NCBI RefSeq assembly: GCF_001577775.1
Contig: NZ_CP010835.1
Location: 1,682,264 to 1,746,263, forward strand
Origin: Pyrococcus kukulkanii
GTDB lineage: Archaea > Methanobacteriota_B > Thermococci > Thermococcales > Thermococcaceae
Reading direction: 5' to 3'
Length of the DNA stretch: 64,000 nt
The position numbers and the translations under genes are program-made. Of this stretch, positions 11,714 to 21,668 are shown one piece after another. The notes under the pieces are model-generated. The model was not told where the DNA came from. It saw only the letters and a list, made by a program, of their open reading frames with translations, and made no database searches. The stretch's first letter is position 1. Every line of letters begins with the position of its first letter.

Positions 11714-12661
11714 ATGATTGTTCTTAATGTTTCGATATTGCTGGGAATTTCATTACTACTGCTTTATGTTATTCTATTTTATGAATACTATAGGAGAAAG
11801 GAGAAAGTTCTGCTGTACTTCTCTCTAGCTTTCCTCTCTTTAAGCGTTGGATGTCTTGTTAATGGAATAACTTACTTGGCGAGCTTATCTGTTTTTGTAT
11901 CATTCTTTTGGATAGGAACTATTGAAATGCTGTCCCCCGGGATAATCACTAAGTATTCTGAGGATCTCAAGTATCTTAGCTTAGTTCCAATTGTTGCTTA
12001 CCTATACTTTTCAGTGTATAGTGTACTTGTTGTTTTAGTTATAGATGCAGTTGTCATGGTTCTTTCAGCTTTCCTTCTATATATGGAGGGAGGCAACCCT
12101 AAGTTCAGTCCTTTTCTAATTCTTCTCTTTTCAGTATTGACCTTTGGCTTAATGAGTTATCCTGACTTAATATTCAAGGTTCAGGTGGTTATAGCGGTAG
12201 TACTTGGATACATAATAACGGTGGAGACGCTAAAAGTTGCCATACCCACCGTTGTTAAAGAAAGAATTTCCCTCAAGCCAGGTGTTCTTTTTATGAAAGA
12301 AGTGCCAGACGAGATACTTAAGACAGCACTTGTGTTCTCTAGGAATCCCGGAGATGAAAATAACGAGAGATGGTTCTGGATAACAAAGGTGCAAAAGGGT
12401 CCTAGAACAATTGAACCTACAAACTTAGTGAAAATATTAAATCTCTCCGTTAAATATCTTGAGCAGGGAGGAATAGTTGTTATTGATGGATTCGAATACC
12501 TTGTATTAGAGAATGGGTTCGAATCAATATTAAAATTCTTGGCTCACCTTAGGGATTACGCTCTCCTATATTCTTCGAGTATCATAGTTGTTAGCGATCT
12601 TACTAATTTCCCAGAAAGAGAAAGAAATCTAATATTAAGGGTTATTGGTGAGGAGATATGA
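11714..12661 (+). CDS. membrane protein with C-terminal DUF835-like domain
   Basis: 315 residues. The first ~175 form about six hydrophobic helices (from VSILLGISLLLLYVILFYEYY to VVIAVVLGYIITVETLKV). The last ~125 are cytoplasmic and resemble the DUF835 domain of Thermococcales (GGIVVIDGFEYLVLENGF, YSSSIIVVSDL), which looks like a degenerate KaiC/RecA-type fold. DUF835 proteins are thought to be signalling outputs, but the role is not established. Its ATG abuts the amidohydrolase stop, and its TGA overlaps the macro-domain ATG (ATGA). Confidence 0.85.
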   Translation: MIVLNVSILLGISLLLLYVILFYEYYRRKEKVLLYFSLAFLSLSVGCLVNGITYLASLSVFVSFFWIGTIEMLSPGIITKYSEDLKYLSLVPIVAYLYFSVYSVLVVLVIDAVVMVLSAFLLYMEGGNPKFSPFLILLFSVLTFGLMSYPDLIFKVQVVIAVVLGYIITVETLKVAIPTVVKERISLKPGVLFMKEVPDEILKTALVFSRNPGDENNERWFWITKVQKGPRTIEPTNLVKILNLSVKYLEQGGIVVIDGFEYLVLENGFESILKFLAHLRDYALLYSSSIIVVSDLTNFPERERNLILRVIGEEI

Positions 12662-13215
12662 AGGTTGTAAAAGGGGACATCACTAAATTTAGGGCTGAAG
12701 CAATTGTCAATGCAGCAAACAAATATCTCGAGCATGGAGGAGGTGTTGCTTATGCTATAGCAAAGGCCGCCGCAGGAGATGTATATGAGTACATACGGAT
12801 TAGTAAGGAGGAAATGAAAAAGCAAATTGGGAGGGATTATATTGAACATGGAGAAGTTGTAGTGACACCGCCACTTAGACTTGCTGAAAATGGCGTTAAG
12901 TACGTTATCCACACTGTTGGTCCATATTGTGGTGGGAAATGGGATGAAGATAAAAAGAACAAACTAAAACTTGCAATTCTTGGTGCTCTTAAAAAGGCCG
13001 ATGAATTGGGTGTTAAAACGATAGCGTTTCCCGCCATAAGTGCTGGAATATACGGATGTCCGCTTGAAGAAGTCGTTAAGACATTTAAGGAAGTAGTTGA
13101 TGAATTTATAAAGAGATCGAAGAATGTTAAAGAGGTTTTCTTGGTGCTTTACTCTGAAGGAGATTATAGTAAGGCAATAAAAGCTTTAGTAGGAGGGAAT
13201 GATAATGAAGCTTGA
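12658..13215 (+). CDS. macro-domain protein (ADP-ribose binding/hydrolysing)
   Basis: 185 residues forming one macro domain. Ligand motifs: VVKGDITKFRAEAIVNAANKYL, HGGGVAYAIAKAAG, and KTIAFPAISAGIYGCPLEEV. It is similar in layout to AF1521 of Archaeoglobus, which binds ADP-ribose and hydrolyses ADP-ribose-1''-phosphate or related esters. It is coupled at both ends, by ATGA overlap with the membrane gene and an ~11-bp overlap with the glucan phosphorylase gene. The link to nucleoside deamination or glucan metabolism is suggested only by this operon. Confidence 0.93.
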   Translation: MKVVKGDITKFRAEAIVNAANKYLEHGGGVAYAIAKAAAGDVYEYIRISKEEMKKQIGRDYIEHGEVVVTPPLRLAENGVKYVIHTVGPYCGGKWDEDKKNKLKLAILGALKKADELGVKTIAFPAISAGIYGCPLEEVVKTFKEVVDEFIKRSKNVKEVFLVLYSEGDYSKAIKALVGGNDNEA

Positions 13216-15715
13216 TAACACGGTCAAGGAGAAAATACTAGAAAAGCTTCCAGAGAACTTATCAATGCTTGCCGATTTGGCTTACAATTACTGGTGGAGT
13301 TGGGATCACAAAGCGATGAAATTATGGCAAAAAATTGATGAGGAGCACTGGAGGGAATACAAAAATCCGGTTAAGTTATTATTGGAGGTTCCTGAATCAA
13401 GATTGAAAGAGCTTTCTAAGGATGATTCTTTCCTTGACTTATATGAGCTAGTGATTGAGAGATTTGAGAGTTATATGAACCAAGGTACTACTTGGTTCTC
13501 AACGAACTATCCACACTGGGATAAGCCGATAGTCTATCTATGTATGGAATACGGAATAAGCAAGAGCCTTCCAATATACTCTGGTGGGCTTGGAATACTC
13601 GCTGGGGATCATCTAAAGACGGCGAGCGATTTAGGTTTGCCACTTATTGCAATAGGTCTCTTGTACAAACATGGTTATTTCAGGCAGGAGATAAATAAAG
13701 ATGGAAGACAAATAGAGATCTTCCCAGAGTATAACATTAGGGAGATGCCAATAAGGCAGGTACTCACCAACGATGGAAAACCTTTGCTCATTAATGTTCC
13801 AATAGGAGACAGGATTGTTAAAGCCCGAGTTTTCTTAGTTAAAGTTGGAAGGGTCGATTTATACCTTCTTGACACGGGCGTTCCGGAAAATCCTGAAGAG
13901 GACAGGAAGGTTTGTGACTACTTATATAATGCTGAGCCTGATAAGAGGATAAAGCAGGAAATCCTTCTCGGTATTGGTGGGATGAGACTCCTCAAGGCTT
14001 TGGAAATAGAGCCTGGGGTTATTCACTTAAATGAGGGTCATCCAGCATTTGCTAACTTTGAAAGGATAAGATGGTTCATGGAGAAGGGGCTCAGCTTTGA
14101 GGAGGCTCTAGAGATCGTGAGGGGAACGAGCGTATTTACAACACACACGCCCGTTCCCGCTGGCCACGACGTGTTCCCTGTAGATTTCGTGAGGGAAAAG
14201 CTTGCAAAGTTCTTTGAGGGTCTACCCGTTGAGAAGTTCCTCGAGCTTGGAAAGGCAAATCCTAATGATCCGAACTTTAATATGACGATCCTCTCGATAA
14301 AAACATCGAACTTCGTAAATGGGGTTAGTCAACTGCACGCCAAGGTCACGAGGGAAATGTGGGCAGATCTATGGAAGGGAGTACCCCTTGATGAAATTCC
14401 AATTGAAGGGATAACGAACGGTGTTCATACTGCAACGTGGGTTAATGAGAACTTGGCAAAGCTTTACGACATATATATCGGTAAGATCTGGAGGGAGCAC
14501 GTTAACCTTGAAGGTATATGGTATGCAATAGAGAGAATCCCTGATGAGGAGCTCTGGGAAGCTCACCTTAAGGCCAAAAGGGAGTTGATTGAGCTAATAA
14601 GGAGAAAGATAATGAGGAGGAACGAGAGGCTCGGCTTAGATGAGCCCCTTCCAGATATAGACGAAAACGCCCTTATAATAGGCTTCGCAAGAAGGTTCGC
14701 GACATACAAGAGGGCAGTGTTGCTGTTCACAGACCTCGAGAGATTAAAGAAGATTGTGAACAATCCAAAAAAGCCCGTTTACATAGTCTTTGGAGGAAAG
14801 GCTCACCCCAGGGACGATGCTGGAAAGGAGTTCCTCAGGAGGGTTTATGAAGTCTCTCAAATGCCTGAGTTCAAGGGCAAGATAATCTTGATAGAGAACT
14901 ATGATATGGGCTCAGCAAGGCTTTTCGTTTCTGGAGTTGATGTCTGGCTTAACACTCCAAGAAGGCCCTTAGAGGCTAGTGGAACGAGTGGGATGAAAGC
15001 TGGGTTAAATGGTGTCATAAACTTGAGCATATTCGATGGCTGGTGGGTTGAAGGATACAACGGTAGGAATGGCTGGGTCATTGGAGATACGAGCACTGAA
15101 CCAGAAACTGAAGCAGATGACTACTGGGATGCCATGAGCCTCTACGATATCTTGGAAAACGTCGTAGTCCCAATGTACTATGAGAACAGGGATGCATGGA
15201 TAAGGATGATGAAGGAGAGCATAAAGAGCATTGCACCAAGGTTCAGCACGCACAGGATGGTTAAGGACTATGTGACTAAGTTTTACTCGAAGGCTATGGA
15301 ACTCGGGATCTACCTAAGCAGGGATAACTTTAGGTGGGCCAAAGAACTTGCGAAGTGGAAGGAGAAGATAAGGGCTGAGTGGGATAAGGTTGAGATTGAA
15401 GAGGTTAAAGTCAACGAACACGTTATTGATGTTACAATAAACCTTGGAAACCTTAGGCCCGAAGATGTTAGAGTTGAGCTTTACTATGGAATTAAAGAGG
15501 AGGAGTTCAAGATCCTCAAGCCCCACATAGTTGAACTTAGGAAAACCAAGGATCTAGGGAATGGGAGGTATATCTACACCTATATGGGCAAGGCTCTTAA
15601 GAACATTGAAGATCCGTGCTGGCATTATGCTGTGAGGGTCTACGCCTATCACCCAATGATGCCAGGAAAATTCTTACTGGGCGGGTACATAAAATGGAAA
15701 GGAGTGGAGAAGTGA
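13205..15715 (+). CDS. malP: alpha-glucan (maltodextrin/glycogen) phosphorylase
   Basis: GT35 PLP enzyme releasing glucose-1-phosphate from glucans. About 836 aa, the shorter archaeal/thermophilic type with an N-terminal DUF3417-like segment (LADLAYNYWWSWDHKAMKLW). Motifs: YSGGLGILAGDHLKTASDLGLP, HLNEGHPAF, THTPVPAGHD, and the PLP-lysine block EASGTSGMKAGLNG. ATG 13205 is preferred over ATG 13199 because GGAGGG ends only 1 nt before the latter. Last gene of the operon; it abuts the convergent stomatin gene (stop codons adjacent). A GH57 branching enzyme at 62 kb may supply the same pathway. Confidence 0.96.
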   Translation: MKLDNTVKEKILEKLPENLSMLADLAYNYWWSWDHKAMKLWQKIDEEHWREYKNPVKLLLEVPESRLKELSKDDSFLDLYELVIERFESYMNQGTTWFSTNYPHWDKPIVYLCMEYGISKSLPIYSGGLGILAGDHLKTASDLGLPLIAIGLLYKHGYFRQEINKDGRQIEIFPEYNIREMPIRQVLTNDGKPLLINVPIGDRIVKARVFLVKVGRVDLYLLDTGVPENPEEDRKVCDYLYNAEPDKRIKQEILLGIGGMRLLKALEIEPGVIHLNEGHPAFANFERIRWFMEKGLSFEEALEIVRGTSVFTTHTPVPAGHDVFPVDFVREKLAKFFEGLPVEKFLELGKANPNDPNFNMTILSIKTSNFVNGVSQLHAKVTREMWADLWKGVPLDEIPIEGITNGVHTATWVNENLAKLYDIYIGKIWREHVNLEGIWYAIERIPDEELWEAHLKAKRELIELIRRKIMRRNERLGLDEPLPDIDENALIIGFARRFATYKRAVLLFTDLERLKKIVNNPKKPVYIVFGGKAHPRDDAGKEFLRRVYEVSQMPEFKGKIILIENYDMGSARLFVSGVDVWLNTPRRPLEASGTSGMKAGLNGVINLSIFDGWWVEGYNGRNGWVIGDTSTEPETEADDYWDAMSLYDILENVVVPMYYENRDAWIRMMKESIKSIAPRFSTHRMVKDYVTKFYSKAMELGIYLSRDNFRWAKELAKWKEKIRAEWDKVEIEEVKVNEHVIDVTINLGNLRPEDVRVELYYGIKEEEFKILKPHIVELRKTKDLGNGRYIYTYMGKALKNIEDPCWHYAVRVYAYHPMMPGKFLLGGYIKWKGVEK

Positions 15716-16522
15716 CTACTCCTTCTTTTCTTCTTCAACCTTCCTCTTGTACGCTTCAGCGGCCTCTCCCAAGCTCTTGAATAGTTTAAGCATTTCCATT
15801 GGTAGGGTCAGTACGATGACGTTGCTCTTGTCGCTCGCGACATCGCTTATTGTCTGTAGGGTTCTAAGCTGTAGGGCCATTGGGTGCTCGCTTATAATTT
15901 CCGCGGCTTCCCTAAGCTTCTCTGCCGCCTGCCTCTCAGCCTCTGCGAGTAGGATTCTAGCTCTTCTTTCTCTCTCTGCCTCTGCTTGCTTTGCCATTGC
16001 TCTCTGCATTCCTGCTGGAAGCTCTACATCCTTAATTTCCACGGCGGTAACCTTTATACCCCAGGGATCCGTTGCTTCGTCGATTATTCTTTGCAACTGC
16101 ATGTTGAGCTTGTCCCTCTCACTCAACAGCTCATCTAGATGAGCCTGACCTATAACACTTCTTAAGGTGGTCTGTGAGATCTGGGAGGTTGCCATGATAT
16201 AGTTCCTAACCTGGGTTACGGCTTTTACTGGATCTACAACCCTAAAGTAAACTACAGCGTTAACTCTTACTGGTACGTTGTCTTTGGTTATAGTTTCTTG
16301 AACTGGGACATCAAGAACTTGCGTTCTTAGGTCGACTATGACAGCCTTTTCGAATATTGGGATTATGAAGAATAATCCTGGTCCTCTAGCTCCAACGACC
16401 CTACCGAGCCTGAATATTACTGCCCTCTCGTATTCCTTAACTATCTTTATGGCACTGGCCAAGAATATCAGTATAAACAGCAGTATAATTCCTGTAACGA
16501 ACAAATTCGTTGGTAATATCAT
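15716..16522 (-). CDS. stomatin/prohibitin-like SPFH protein (PH1511-like)
   Basis: Membrane-anchored oligomeric scaffold. An N-terminal hydrophobic anchor ([21 protein letters not shown]) precedes the SPFH core ([26 protein letters not shown]) and a coiled coil rich in Ala/Glu/Arg ([31 protein letters not shown]). A short hydrophobic segment near the C-terminus ([16 protein letters not shown]) corresponds to the site cut by the partner protease in P. horikoshii. The ATG overlaps the protease TGA (ATGA), so both are made together. Confidence 0.96.
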   Translation of the reverse strand: MILPTNLFVTGIILLFILIFLASAIKIVKEYERAVIFRLGRVVGARGPGLFFIIPIFEKAVIVDLRTQVLDVPVQETITKDNVPVRVNAVVYFRVVDPVKAVTQVRNYIMATSQISQTTLRSVIGQAHLDELLSERDKLNMQLQRIIDEATDPWGIKVTAVEIKDVELPAGMQRAMAKQAEAERERRARILLAEAERQAAEKLREAAEIISEHPMALQLRTLQTISDVASDKSNVIVLTLPMEMLKLFKSLGEAAEAYKRKVEEEKKE

Positions 16523-17853
16523 TCCTTACCACCCTCCTCTTTTTCTCTAACAACAATAAGAGTTAAACCTTCCATATCGACGACTCTAACTCTTTCTCCC
16601 TTTTCTATTGGCTTTCCGAACTTACTTTTTGCTCTCCATAACTCTCCCCTAATCTTAATCATACCCTCGGGGTTTAGGTCTTCAACAACAACTCCTGTTA
16701 GACCTATCATTTCTTCTTTCCCTGTTCCTGCTTTCCTTCTATGGGCCTTTATCACTGCAGCCATTCCAAAGGCGAAGAATAGTGCAAGCAGGACTCCTAT
16801 GGTTATTATGATAATCCTAAGTTGCGAGAAGACCTCTCTATTGACTAGGTACTCTACTTCCCCACCTCCAAACAGTAGTATTCCTCCCAATATGAACGAT
16901 ATAAGTCCTGCTACTGTAAATAAGCCAAAGGTCGGTGTAAGGGCCTCAGCAACGAAGAATAGCATTCCTACCACTATCAGCAGCAGACCTGCAGCGTTGT
17001 AGCCGAAGTATCCAAACCCTATTATAGCCAGGACTATCATTATTGCCCCAACCGTTTCTGGCACGTGCCATCCTGGGGTAAGAAAGCCTAAGATTAGGGC
17101 CCAAATCCCCAGGGAGAGGAGAAGGTATGCTATACTTGGATCCGTTATGTATGTTATCACTCTATCTTTGAGTGATGGTTCAAGGTAAATGACTTTGACA
17201 TTAGTGAAGTTCAGGGTAACATACTTTCCATTAACGGGTAGTTTTGTTTGCATACCGTTTGCCTTCTGTAAAAGCTCGTTAACGTCTCTCGCTATAATCT
17301 CAATTACCCCATACTTCAGGGCTTCCTCGGGGGTTAGGCTTAGATCCTTCGTTATGAACTCCTCAGCTATTGTAGCATTTCTTCCACTCTCTTGGGCTAG
17401 GCTTTTAATGTACGCTACATAATGATTGACTATCTTTGGGGGAGCTTGAATTATTGAGCCGTTCTGAGCATAACCTAGGATAGGCCTGCAGGCACCTATG
17501 CTCGTTCCTGGCGCCATGGCAATTAAGTGAGATCCAAGGGCAATGTAAGTTCCAGCAGAAGCCGCGGTAGCTCCTGGGGGGTAAACATAGATTATCACAG
17601 GAACTTTTGCCTGCTGTATTCTTTGGATTATGTTCATCATGGCATCTCCTCTTCCCCCAGGAGTGTCGAATTCAATGATTATTGCTTCGGCTTTGTTTTC
17701 TTCTGCAAGGCTTATGTACCTGTTAAACTGATCATACGTATACGATGTTATTTGCCCTTTAATTTGAGCAACATAAACCACTTTCTCTTGGCCCAAGACT
17801 GGAAGGATTAGAAATGACAAGATTAAGATTCCTAAGATAAACTTCCCTCTCAT
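16519..17853 (-). CDS. NfeD-type membrane serine protease (stomatin operon partner, PH1510-like)
   Basis: ClpP-fold protease that cleaves the C-terminal hydrophobic region of stomatin. Signal peptide ([16 protein letters not shown]), then the protease domain with the nucleophile Ser99 in [10 protein letters not shown] and Lys140 in QAPPKI (Ser97/Lys138 in PH1510). Then 4-5 membrane helices and a C-terminal OB-fold NfeD domain ([23 protein letters not shown]). ATG 17853 is chosen because GGTG ends 6 nt upstream and the TATA (TTTAAATATTC, ~17892-17900) puts the transcript start near 17870. Confidence 0.95.
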   Translation of the reverse strand: MRGKFILGILILSFLILPVLGQEKVVYVAQIKGQITSYTYDQFNRYISLAEENKAEAIIIEFDTPGGRGDAMMNIIQRIQQAKVPVIIYVYPPGATAASAGTYIALGSHLIAMAPGTSIGACRPILGYAQNGSIIQAPPKIVNHYVAYIKSLAQESGRNATIAEEFITKDLSLTPEEALKYGVIEIIARDVNELLQKANGMQTKLPVNGKYVTLNFTNVKVIYLEPSLKDRVITYITDPSIAYLLLSLGIWALILGFLTPGWHVPETVGAIMIVLAIIGFGYFGYNAAGLLLIVVGMLFFVAEALTPTFGLFTVAGLISFILGGILLFGGGEVEYLVNREVFSQLRIIIITIGVLLALFFAFGMAAVIKAHRRKAGTGKEEMIGLTGVVVEDLNPEGMIKIRGELWRAKSKFGKPIEKGERVRVVDMEGLTLIVVREKEEGGKE

Positions 17854-17907
17854 CTTAGTCACCATACCTAACAAAAGTAGTAAAAAGAATATTTAAAGGT
17901 TTTCAAT

Positions 17908-19230
17908 TTAGAGCTTGAACTTTCTCATGGCCATTTCTGCGGCTACCGTAATTGGGTCTATAGTTGGGCTTATCGGTGGGGCGTATGCAGTTTCTAAGTA
18001 AGCAACGTCTTCAACCGTTGCACCTTTCTGAGCCAAAGCTGATAGAGTCATTATCCTGCCCCAGACCCTTTCACCTCCAACTATTTGAGCCCCTATAAGC
18101 TTTCTGTCTTCCTTTCTAAAGATCAGTTTTACAGTTATCGGCTTTCCTCCTGGGTAATACTCAGGCTTCGTGGAGCCCTTGAATTTTCCTACAACTACAT
18201 TAATCCCCTCTTTCTTTGCTCTCTCTTCAGTCATTCCAAACGTTCCAACCTCCAAACCAAATAATTCTGTAATTGCTGTATTAAATACTGGTCTAAATAC
18301 GGAATTTTTACCTGCTATATGCTCTGCAGCGACCTTTGCCATTCTCACTGCCGAAGTTCCAAGCTGACTTAGGGTTCTCTTTCCAGTTACAGCATCTATA
18401 ACTTCGGCACAGTCTCCAATAGCATATATGTCGGGATCGCTCGTTTGGAGGTGCTCGTTAACAACTATCCCCCTATTTACCTCCAAACCTGCATCCTTAG
18501 CTAAGTCAACATTTGCCCTAACTCCAGTTGCCACTAGGACTATCTCTGCCTCGGCAACCTCGTCTCCAATCTTCACTGCCTCGACGGGATTACCAATGAT
18601 TTCACTTACTCCAACACCGAACTTGAATTTGACTCCATGTTTCTCCATTTCGTCTTGAACCAGCTTTGCCATATCCCTATCAAGCATTGTTGGGAGTAAG
18701 TGCTTGAGTAGCTCAACGACTAAAACTTCCATGCCAAGCTTTGCAAAGGCCTCGGCTCCTTCCAGCCCTATTAGACCCGCCCCTATAACTACCGCCTTCT
18801 TTGGCTTCTTTTTTGCTATGTAATCCTTAATCTTTCTGACATCATCCAAGCTTTTTAGCGTGAACACTCCCTCACTCTCAACTCCTTTTATTGGTGGGAT
18901 GAATGCCTTCGAACCTGTAGCTATTACAAGCTTATCGTACGGTACTTCTCCTCTCTCCGTTATTACTACCTTTCTTTCTCTATCTATCTTCTTAGCTTCA
19001 ATGCCAAGCATCATTTCAATTTTCTGCTTCTTGTAAAACTCATTTGGGAAAACTACGACATCTTCTGGTTTTTCTATAGTTCCACTAATAACGTGGGGTA
19101 AAGCGCAGGGAGAATACTGCATGGTTGGCTCCTTTCCTATAACTACTATGTTTGCCTTTCTGTCGAGCTTTCTCATGAAAAGTGCGAAGTTACTACCAGC
19201 TGTTCCTGATCCTATTACGACTATTCTCAT
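17908..19230 (-). CDS. nox: FAD-dependent NAD(P)H oxidase / CoA-disulfide reductase family protein
   Basis: Pyridine-nucleotide-disulfide oxidoreductase, 440 aa. Dinucleotide motifs: VVIGSGTAGSNFA (FAD), VVIGAGLIGLEGAEA (NAD(P)H) and DIYAIGDCAEV (FAD). The single redox cysteine lies in YSPCALPHV, as in Nox/CoADR enzymes. A C-terminal dimerisation domain ends the protein. ATG 19230 follows GGTGGG. TATA GTTTATATC is near 19262. It lies just downstream of superoxide reductase on the same strand, so it may supply NAD(P)H-derived electrons to rubredoxin or remove oxygen; substrate not provable from sequence. Confidence 0.9.
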   Translation of the reverse strand: MRIVVIGSGTAGSNFALFMRKLDRKANIVVIGKEPTMQYSPCALPHVISGTIEKPEDVVVFPNEFYKKQKIEMMLGIEAKKIDRERKVVITERGEVPYDKLVIATGSKAFIPPIKGVESEGVFTLKSLDDVRKIKDYIAKKKPKKAVVIGAGLIGLEGAEAFAKLGMEVLVVELLKHLLPTMLDRDMAKLVQDEMEKHGVKFKFGVGVSEIIGNPVEAVKIGDEVAEAEIVLVATGVRANVDLAKDAGLEVNRGIVVNEHLQTSDPDIYAIGDCAEVIDAVTGKRTLSQLGTSAVRMAKVAAEHIAGKNSVFRPVFNTAITELFGLEVGTFGMTEERAKKEGINVVVGKFKGSTKPEYYPGGKPITVKLIFRKEDRKLIGAQIVGGERVWGRIMTLSALAQKGATVEDVAYLETAYAPPISPTIDPITVAAEMAMRKFKL

Positions 19231-19335
19231 AGAACCCACCAAAAAATAGGGGGAGGAGGGGAGATATAAACGTTGGTGTTATCCTCAAGGGACGGAAGGC
19301 AAGTTTGGTAATTATAAAATACTAAAGTTTGAAAA

Positions 19336-19683
19336 TCATTCAAGGGTAACCTCGTTCTCCCAGAGGCCATGGATATTACAGTAGCTTAGGGCATAGAGCT
19401 TGCCTTTTTTGTTAGTCTTGATATAGAAGACCGCTCTTGGCTCTGTTAGTGGGTCATTATGGGCTGTAAATGCAACCCTGCCAACCATTATTGGGAAGTT
19501 CTCTCCCTCTGGATGGAAGTATAACTCTATCCAGGCTATGTGGTGCTCTGGAGTATTTGGGTGAGGGATTTCCTTTCCAACTGAGACTTCTACTTTGACA
19601 AAGTCTCCTTCCCTTGAATACTCGATAACTGGAACGTGCTTTTCTCCTTTCCAATCTCCACTCTTTATGGTATCTTTCAACAT
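19336..19683 (-). CDS. sorA: superoxide reductase (neelaredoxin type)
   Basis: A non-heme iron protein of 115 aa that reduces superoxide to peroxide with electrons from rubredoxin. The iron ligands of the Fe(His)4Cys centre are visible in GEKHVPVIEY, HPNTPEHHIAWIEL and CNIHGLW near the C-terminus (Cys and His). It is shorter than the P. furiosus enzyme between VGRVAFTAH and EPRAVFY. ATG 19683 follows GAGGTGAT; the GTG at 19692 overlaps that site. Only 10 bp separate it from the rubredoxin gene, so the two form an operon. Confidence 0.96.
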   Translation of the reverse strand: MLKDTIKSGDWKGEKHVPVIEYSREGDFVKVEVSVGKEIPHPNTPEHHIAWIELYFHPEGENFPIMVGRVAFTAHNDPLTEPRAVFYIKTNKKGKLYALSYCNIHGLWENEVTLE

Positions 19684-19693
19684 CCCAATCACC

Positions 19694-19855
19694 TCAACCT
19701 ATCTTTTCAAATTCATCTTTTGGTGCTCCACAAAGAGGACAAATCCAATCCTCGGGGAGATCCTCAAACTTTGTCCCTGAGGTTATTCCGTTCTCCTCAT
19801 TCCCTTCATCTTCATCATATATGTAGCCACAGATTTTGCATCTCCATTTTGCCAT
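19694..19855 (-). CDS. rub: rubredoxin
   Basis: A 53-residue rubredoxin, easily missed because of its length. It begins [18 protein letters not shown] and ends [18 protein letters not shown]. The two C-x2-C-G knuckles bind one iron. It passes electrons to the superoxide reductase encoded 10 bp downstream, and possibly to the flavodiiron protein at 22.3-23.6 kb. A TATA box (CCTTATAAGG, 19889-19898 region) lies ~35-45 bp upstream of the ATG. The only ribosome site is a weak GTGAG. Confidence 0.97.
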   Translation of the reverse strand: MAKWRCKICGYIYDEDEGNEENGITSGTKFEDLPEDWICPLCGAPKDEFEKIG

Positions 19856-20003
19856 TTTGGTTTTCTCACTATGAAATTTGTAATTCGTCCTTATAAGGTT
19901 TGTGGTTCAAACTTGATCAGTTTACTTGTGATATCAATTGGAGGAGAGCGCAAAAGAAATAACTAAATAAACAAAGGGAGGTTGATTTGATAGGGTGAAT
20001 TGG

Positions 20004-21371
20004 ATGGGAAAACCTTTTGGAGTTGAGTATTTTGATAGGTTTATAGTAGAAGGGGGATTTCCAGAGGGTTCAATAATATTGGTGGCTGGCGAGCCGGGTT
20101 CTGGTAAAACAATATTTTCGGCAACCTTTCTATATAACGGAGCAGTAAAGTTTGGCGAGAAGGGAGTTTATGTATCCTTTAGCGAGACTAAGAGTGAGTT
20201 CTACGAGCAGATGAGAATGTTTGGTATGGACTTTAAGAATCTTGAAGAGAAGGGGTTGTTTAAGTTTATCGACTTAGTTACTGTTCCTTCTGCCACTATT
20301 CAGAAGGAAATTGAGTTGCTTATAAGTGAAATAATAAAATTTAAGCCGGATCGGATAGTCTTAGATTCAATTACCGTTATATCCAACCTTTTGGGCAAGG
20401 AAATGACAAGGACATTTCTCCATACAATGCTGGGTAGGCTGATAAAAGCCCACGGCTCTACTGCTTTGCTAATTGCTGAAAAACCAATTGGGGAGGAAAA
20501 AATAGGGTTTGGAGTTGAAGAGTTTGTCGTTGATGGAGTTATAGTGCTCAAAACCAGAAATATTGGAGAAAACATAGTGAGAACGCTAGAACTTAGGAAA
20601 ATGCGGAGAAGAAAAATTAGGAAACCTAAATATGAGTACGCAATAACTGATAATGGAATAGAGTTTTTTGACGTTCCTGAACTTAAAAGAGTGGAATTCG
20701 AGCCAACATGGAGTAGGATTACTAGCGGAATAGAAAAACTTGATAAGTTACTTGGAGGAGGAATTTACCTGGGGTCATCAGTTCTCTTAGTGGGAATGAC
20801 CGGAACTGGAAAGACAACTTTTGCATTACATTTTGCAGTTTCTAATGCCCTCCAAGGAAAGAGAGTTATCTACATAACTTTTGAAGAACCCATAGACCAG
20901 CTCCTTAGAACTGCCCAGAACTACAAGTTGGAAATATGGGAAGCTTTAGATTCCGGAAACCTAATGTTACTTAGTTGGGTTCCTGAAGCGACTACTCCCT
21001 TGCAAATGTTCATAAATCTCAGAGACCTTATGGATGAATTTAAGCCTACAGCTGTCGTCATTGACAGCCTTAGCTCTTTGAGGGAGCATATAGATGAGGG
21101 AGAGTTATCAAAGGTCCTGAGATATCTCTCATTACTAGCGAAGTCAAGGAAGAGTACCTTATACTTTACCCTCACGGAGGAATCTAACACTGCAATAGTT
21201 CCATCGACAAATGCAAGTACCTTAGCCGATGTAATAATCTGGCTAAAATACTTTCTTGTGGAAGGTAAACTTGAGAGAAGGCTTATAATCGTGAAGGCTA
21301 GAGGATCCAATCATTCCAGAAAGGTTCATCGATACGAGATCACGGATACAGGGGTGGTTATTTATGAGTAG
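20004..21371 (+). CDS. dual-domain KaiC-like RecA-superfamily ATPase
   Basis: 455 aa with two KaiC/RadA-type ATPase domains. Domain 1 (residues ~1-225) has Walker A GEPGSGKTIFS and Walker B DRIVLDSITV; domain 2 (~230-455) has GMTGTGKTTFA and TAVVIDSLSS. Both carry the catalytic-glutamate-like segments SFSE and TFEEP. KaiC-like proteins in archaea are thought to act in signalling, often with adjacent accessory genes. ATG 20004 follows GGTGA by 6 nt; GTG 19995 overlaps that site. First gene of a three-gene coupled operon (overlaps of 8 bp and ~3 bp downstream). Confidence 0.93.
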   Translation: MGKPFGVEYFDRFIVEGGFPEGSIILVAGEPGSGKTIFSATFLYNGAVKFGEKGVYVSFSETKSEFYEQMRMFGMDFKNLEEKGLFKFIDLVTVPSATIQKEIELLISEIIKFKPDRIVLDSITVISNLLGKEMTRTFLHTMLGRLIKAHGSTALLIAEKPIGEEKIGFGVEEFVVDGVIVLKTRNIGENIVRTLELRKMRRRKIRKPKYEYAITDNGIEFFDVPELKRVEFEPTWSRITSGIEKLDKLLGGGIYLGSSVLLVGMTGTGKTTFALHFAVSNALQGKRVIYITFEEPIDQLLRTAQNYKLEIWEALDSGNLMLLSWVPEATTPLQMFINLRDLMDEFKPTAVVIDSLSSLREHIDEGELSKVLRYLSLLAKSRKSTLYFTLTEESNTAIVPSTNASTLADVIIWLKYFLVEGKLERRLIIVKARGSNHSRKVHRYEITDTGVVIYE

Positions 21372-21666
21372 TAGGGGCCAAGAGATACTTGTTAAAGCCC
21401 TTGCAAATGCCCTTGACAAGGTTAGCCCCGGTCTTAAAGTCGTTTTAGAGACCCATTTAAGGGTTTCTCTGGGTGAAGGCCTTGAAGTAGCTTATAAAGA
21501 TCCAAAAAAATTTAAAGATGCTGTAGCTAAGCTATTTGGGGAATACAGCTCAAGATTACTTGAAATGGTTGTTATAGATCAAGTTAAAGATGTTCTAGGG
21601 AGCTCTGAACCTCCAGATACTCTGGAGGAACTCGTTGATGTTCTTAAGGAAATCTATGGTGATTGA
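21364..21666 (+). CDS. small KaiC-associated protein (possible NitrOD5-like domain)
   Basis: 100 residues, mostly helical (GQEILVKALANALDKVSPGLKVVLETHLR...KDAVAKLFGEYSSRLLEM...LEELVDVLKEIYGD). No catalytic motif. It resembles small output or accessory domains found next to archaeal KaiC genes; the NitrOD5 name is from memory and uncertain. Its ATG lies inside the end of the KaiC gene and GGGGTGG precedes it. Confidence 0.8.
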   Translation: MSSRGQEILVKALANALDKVSPGLKVVLETHLRVSLGEGLEVAYKDPKKFKDAVAKLFGEYSSRLLEMVVIDQVKDVLGSSEPPDTLEELVDVLKEIYGD

Positions 21667-21668
21667 AC

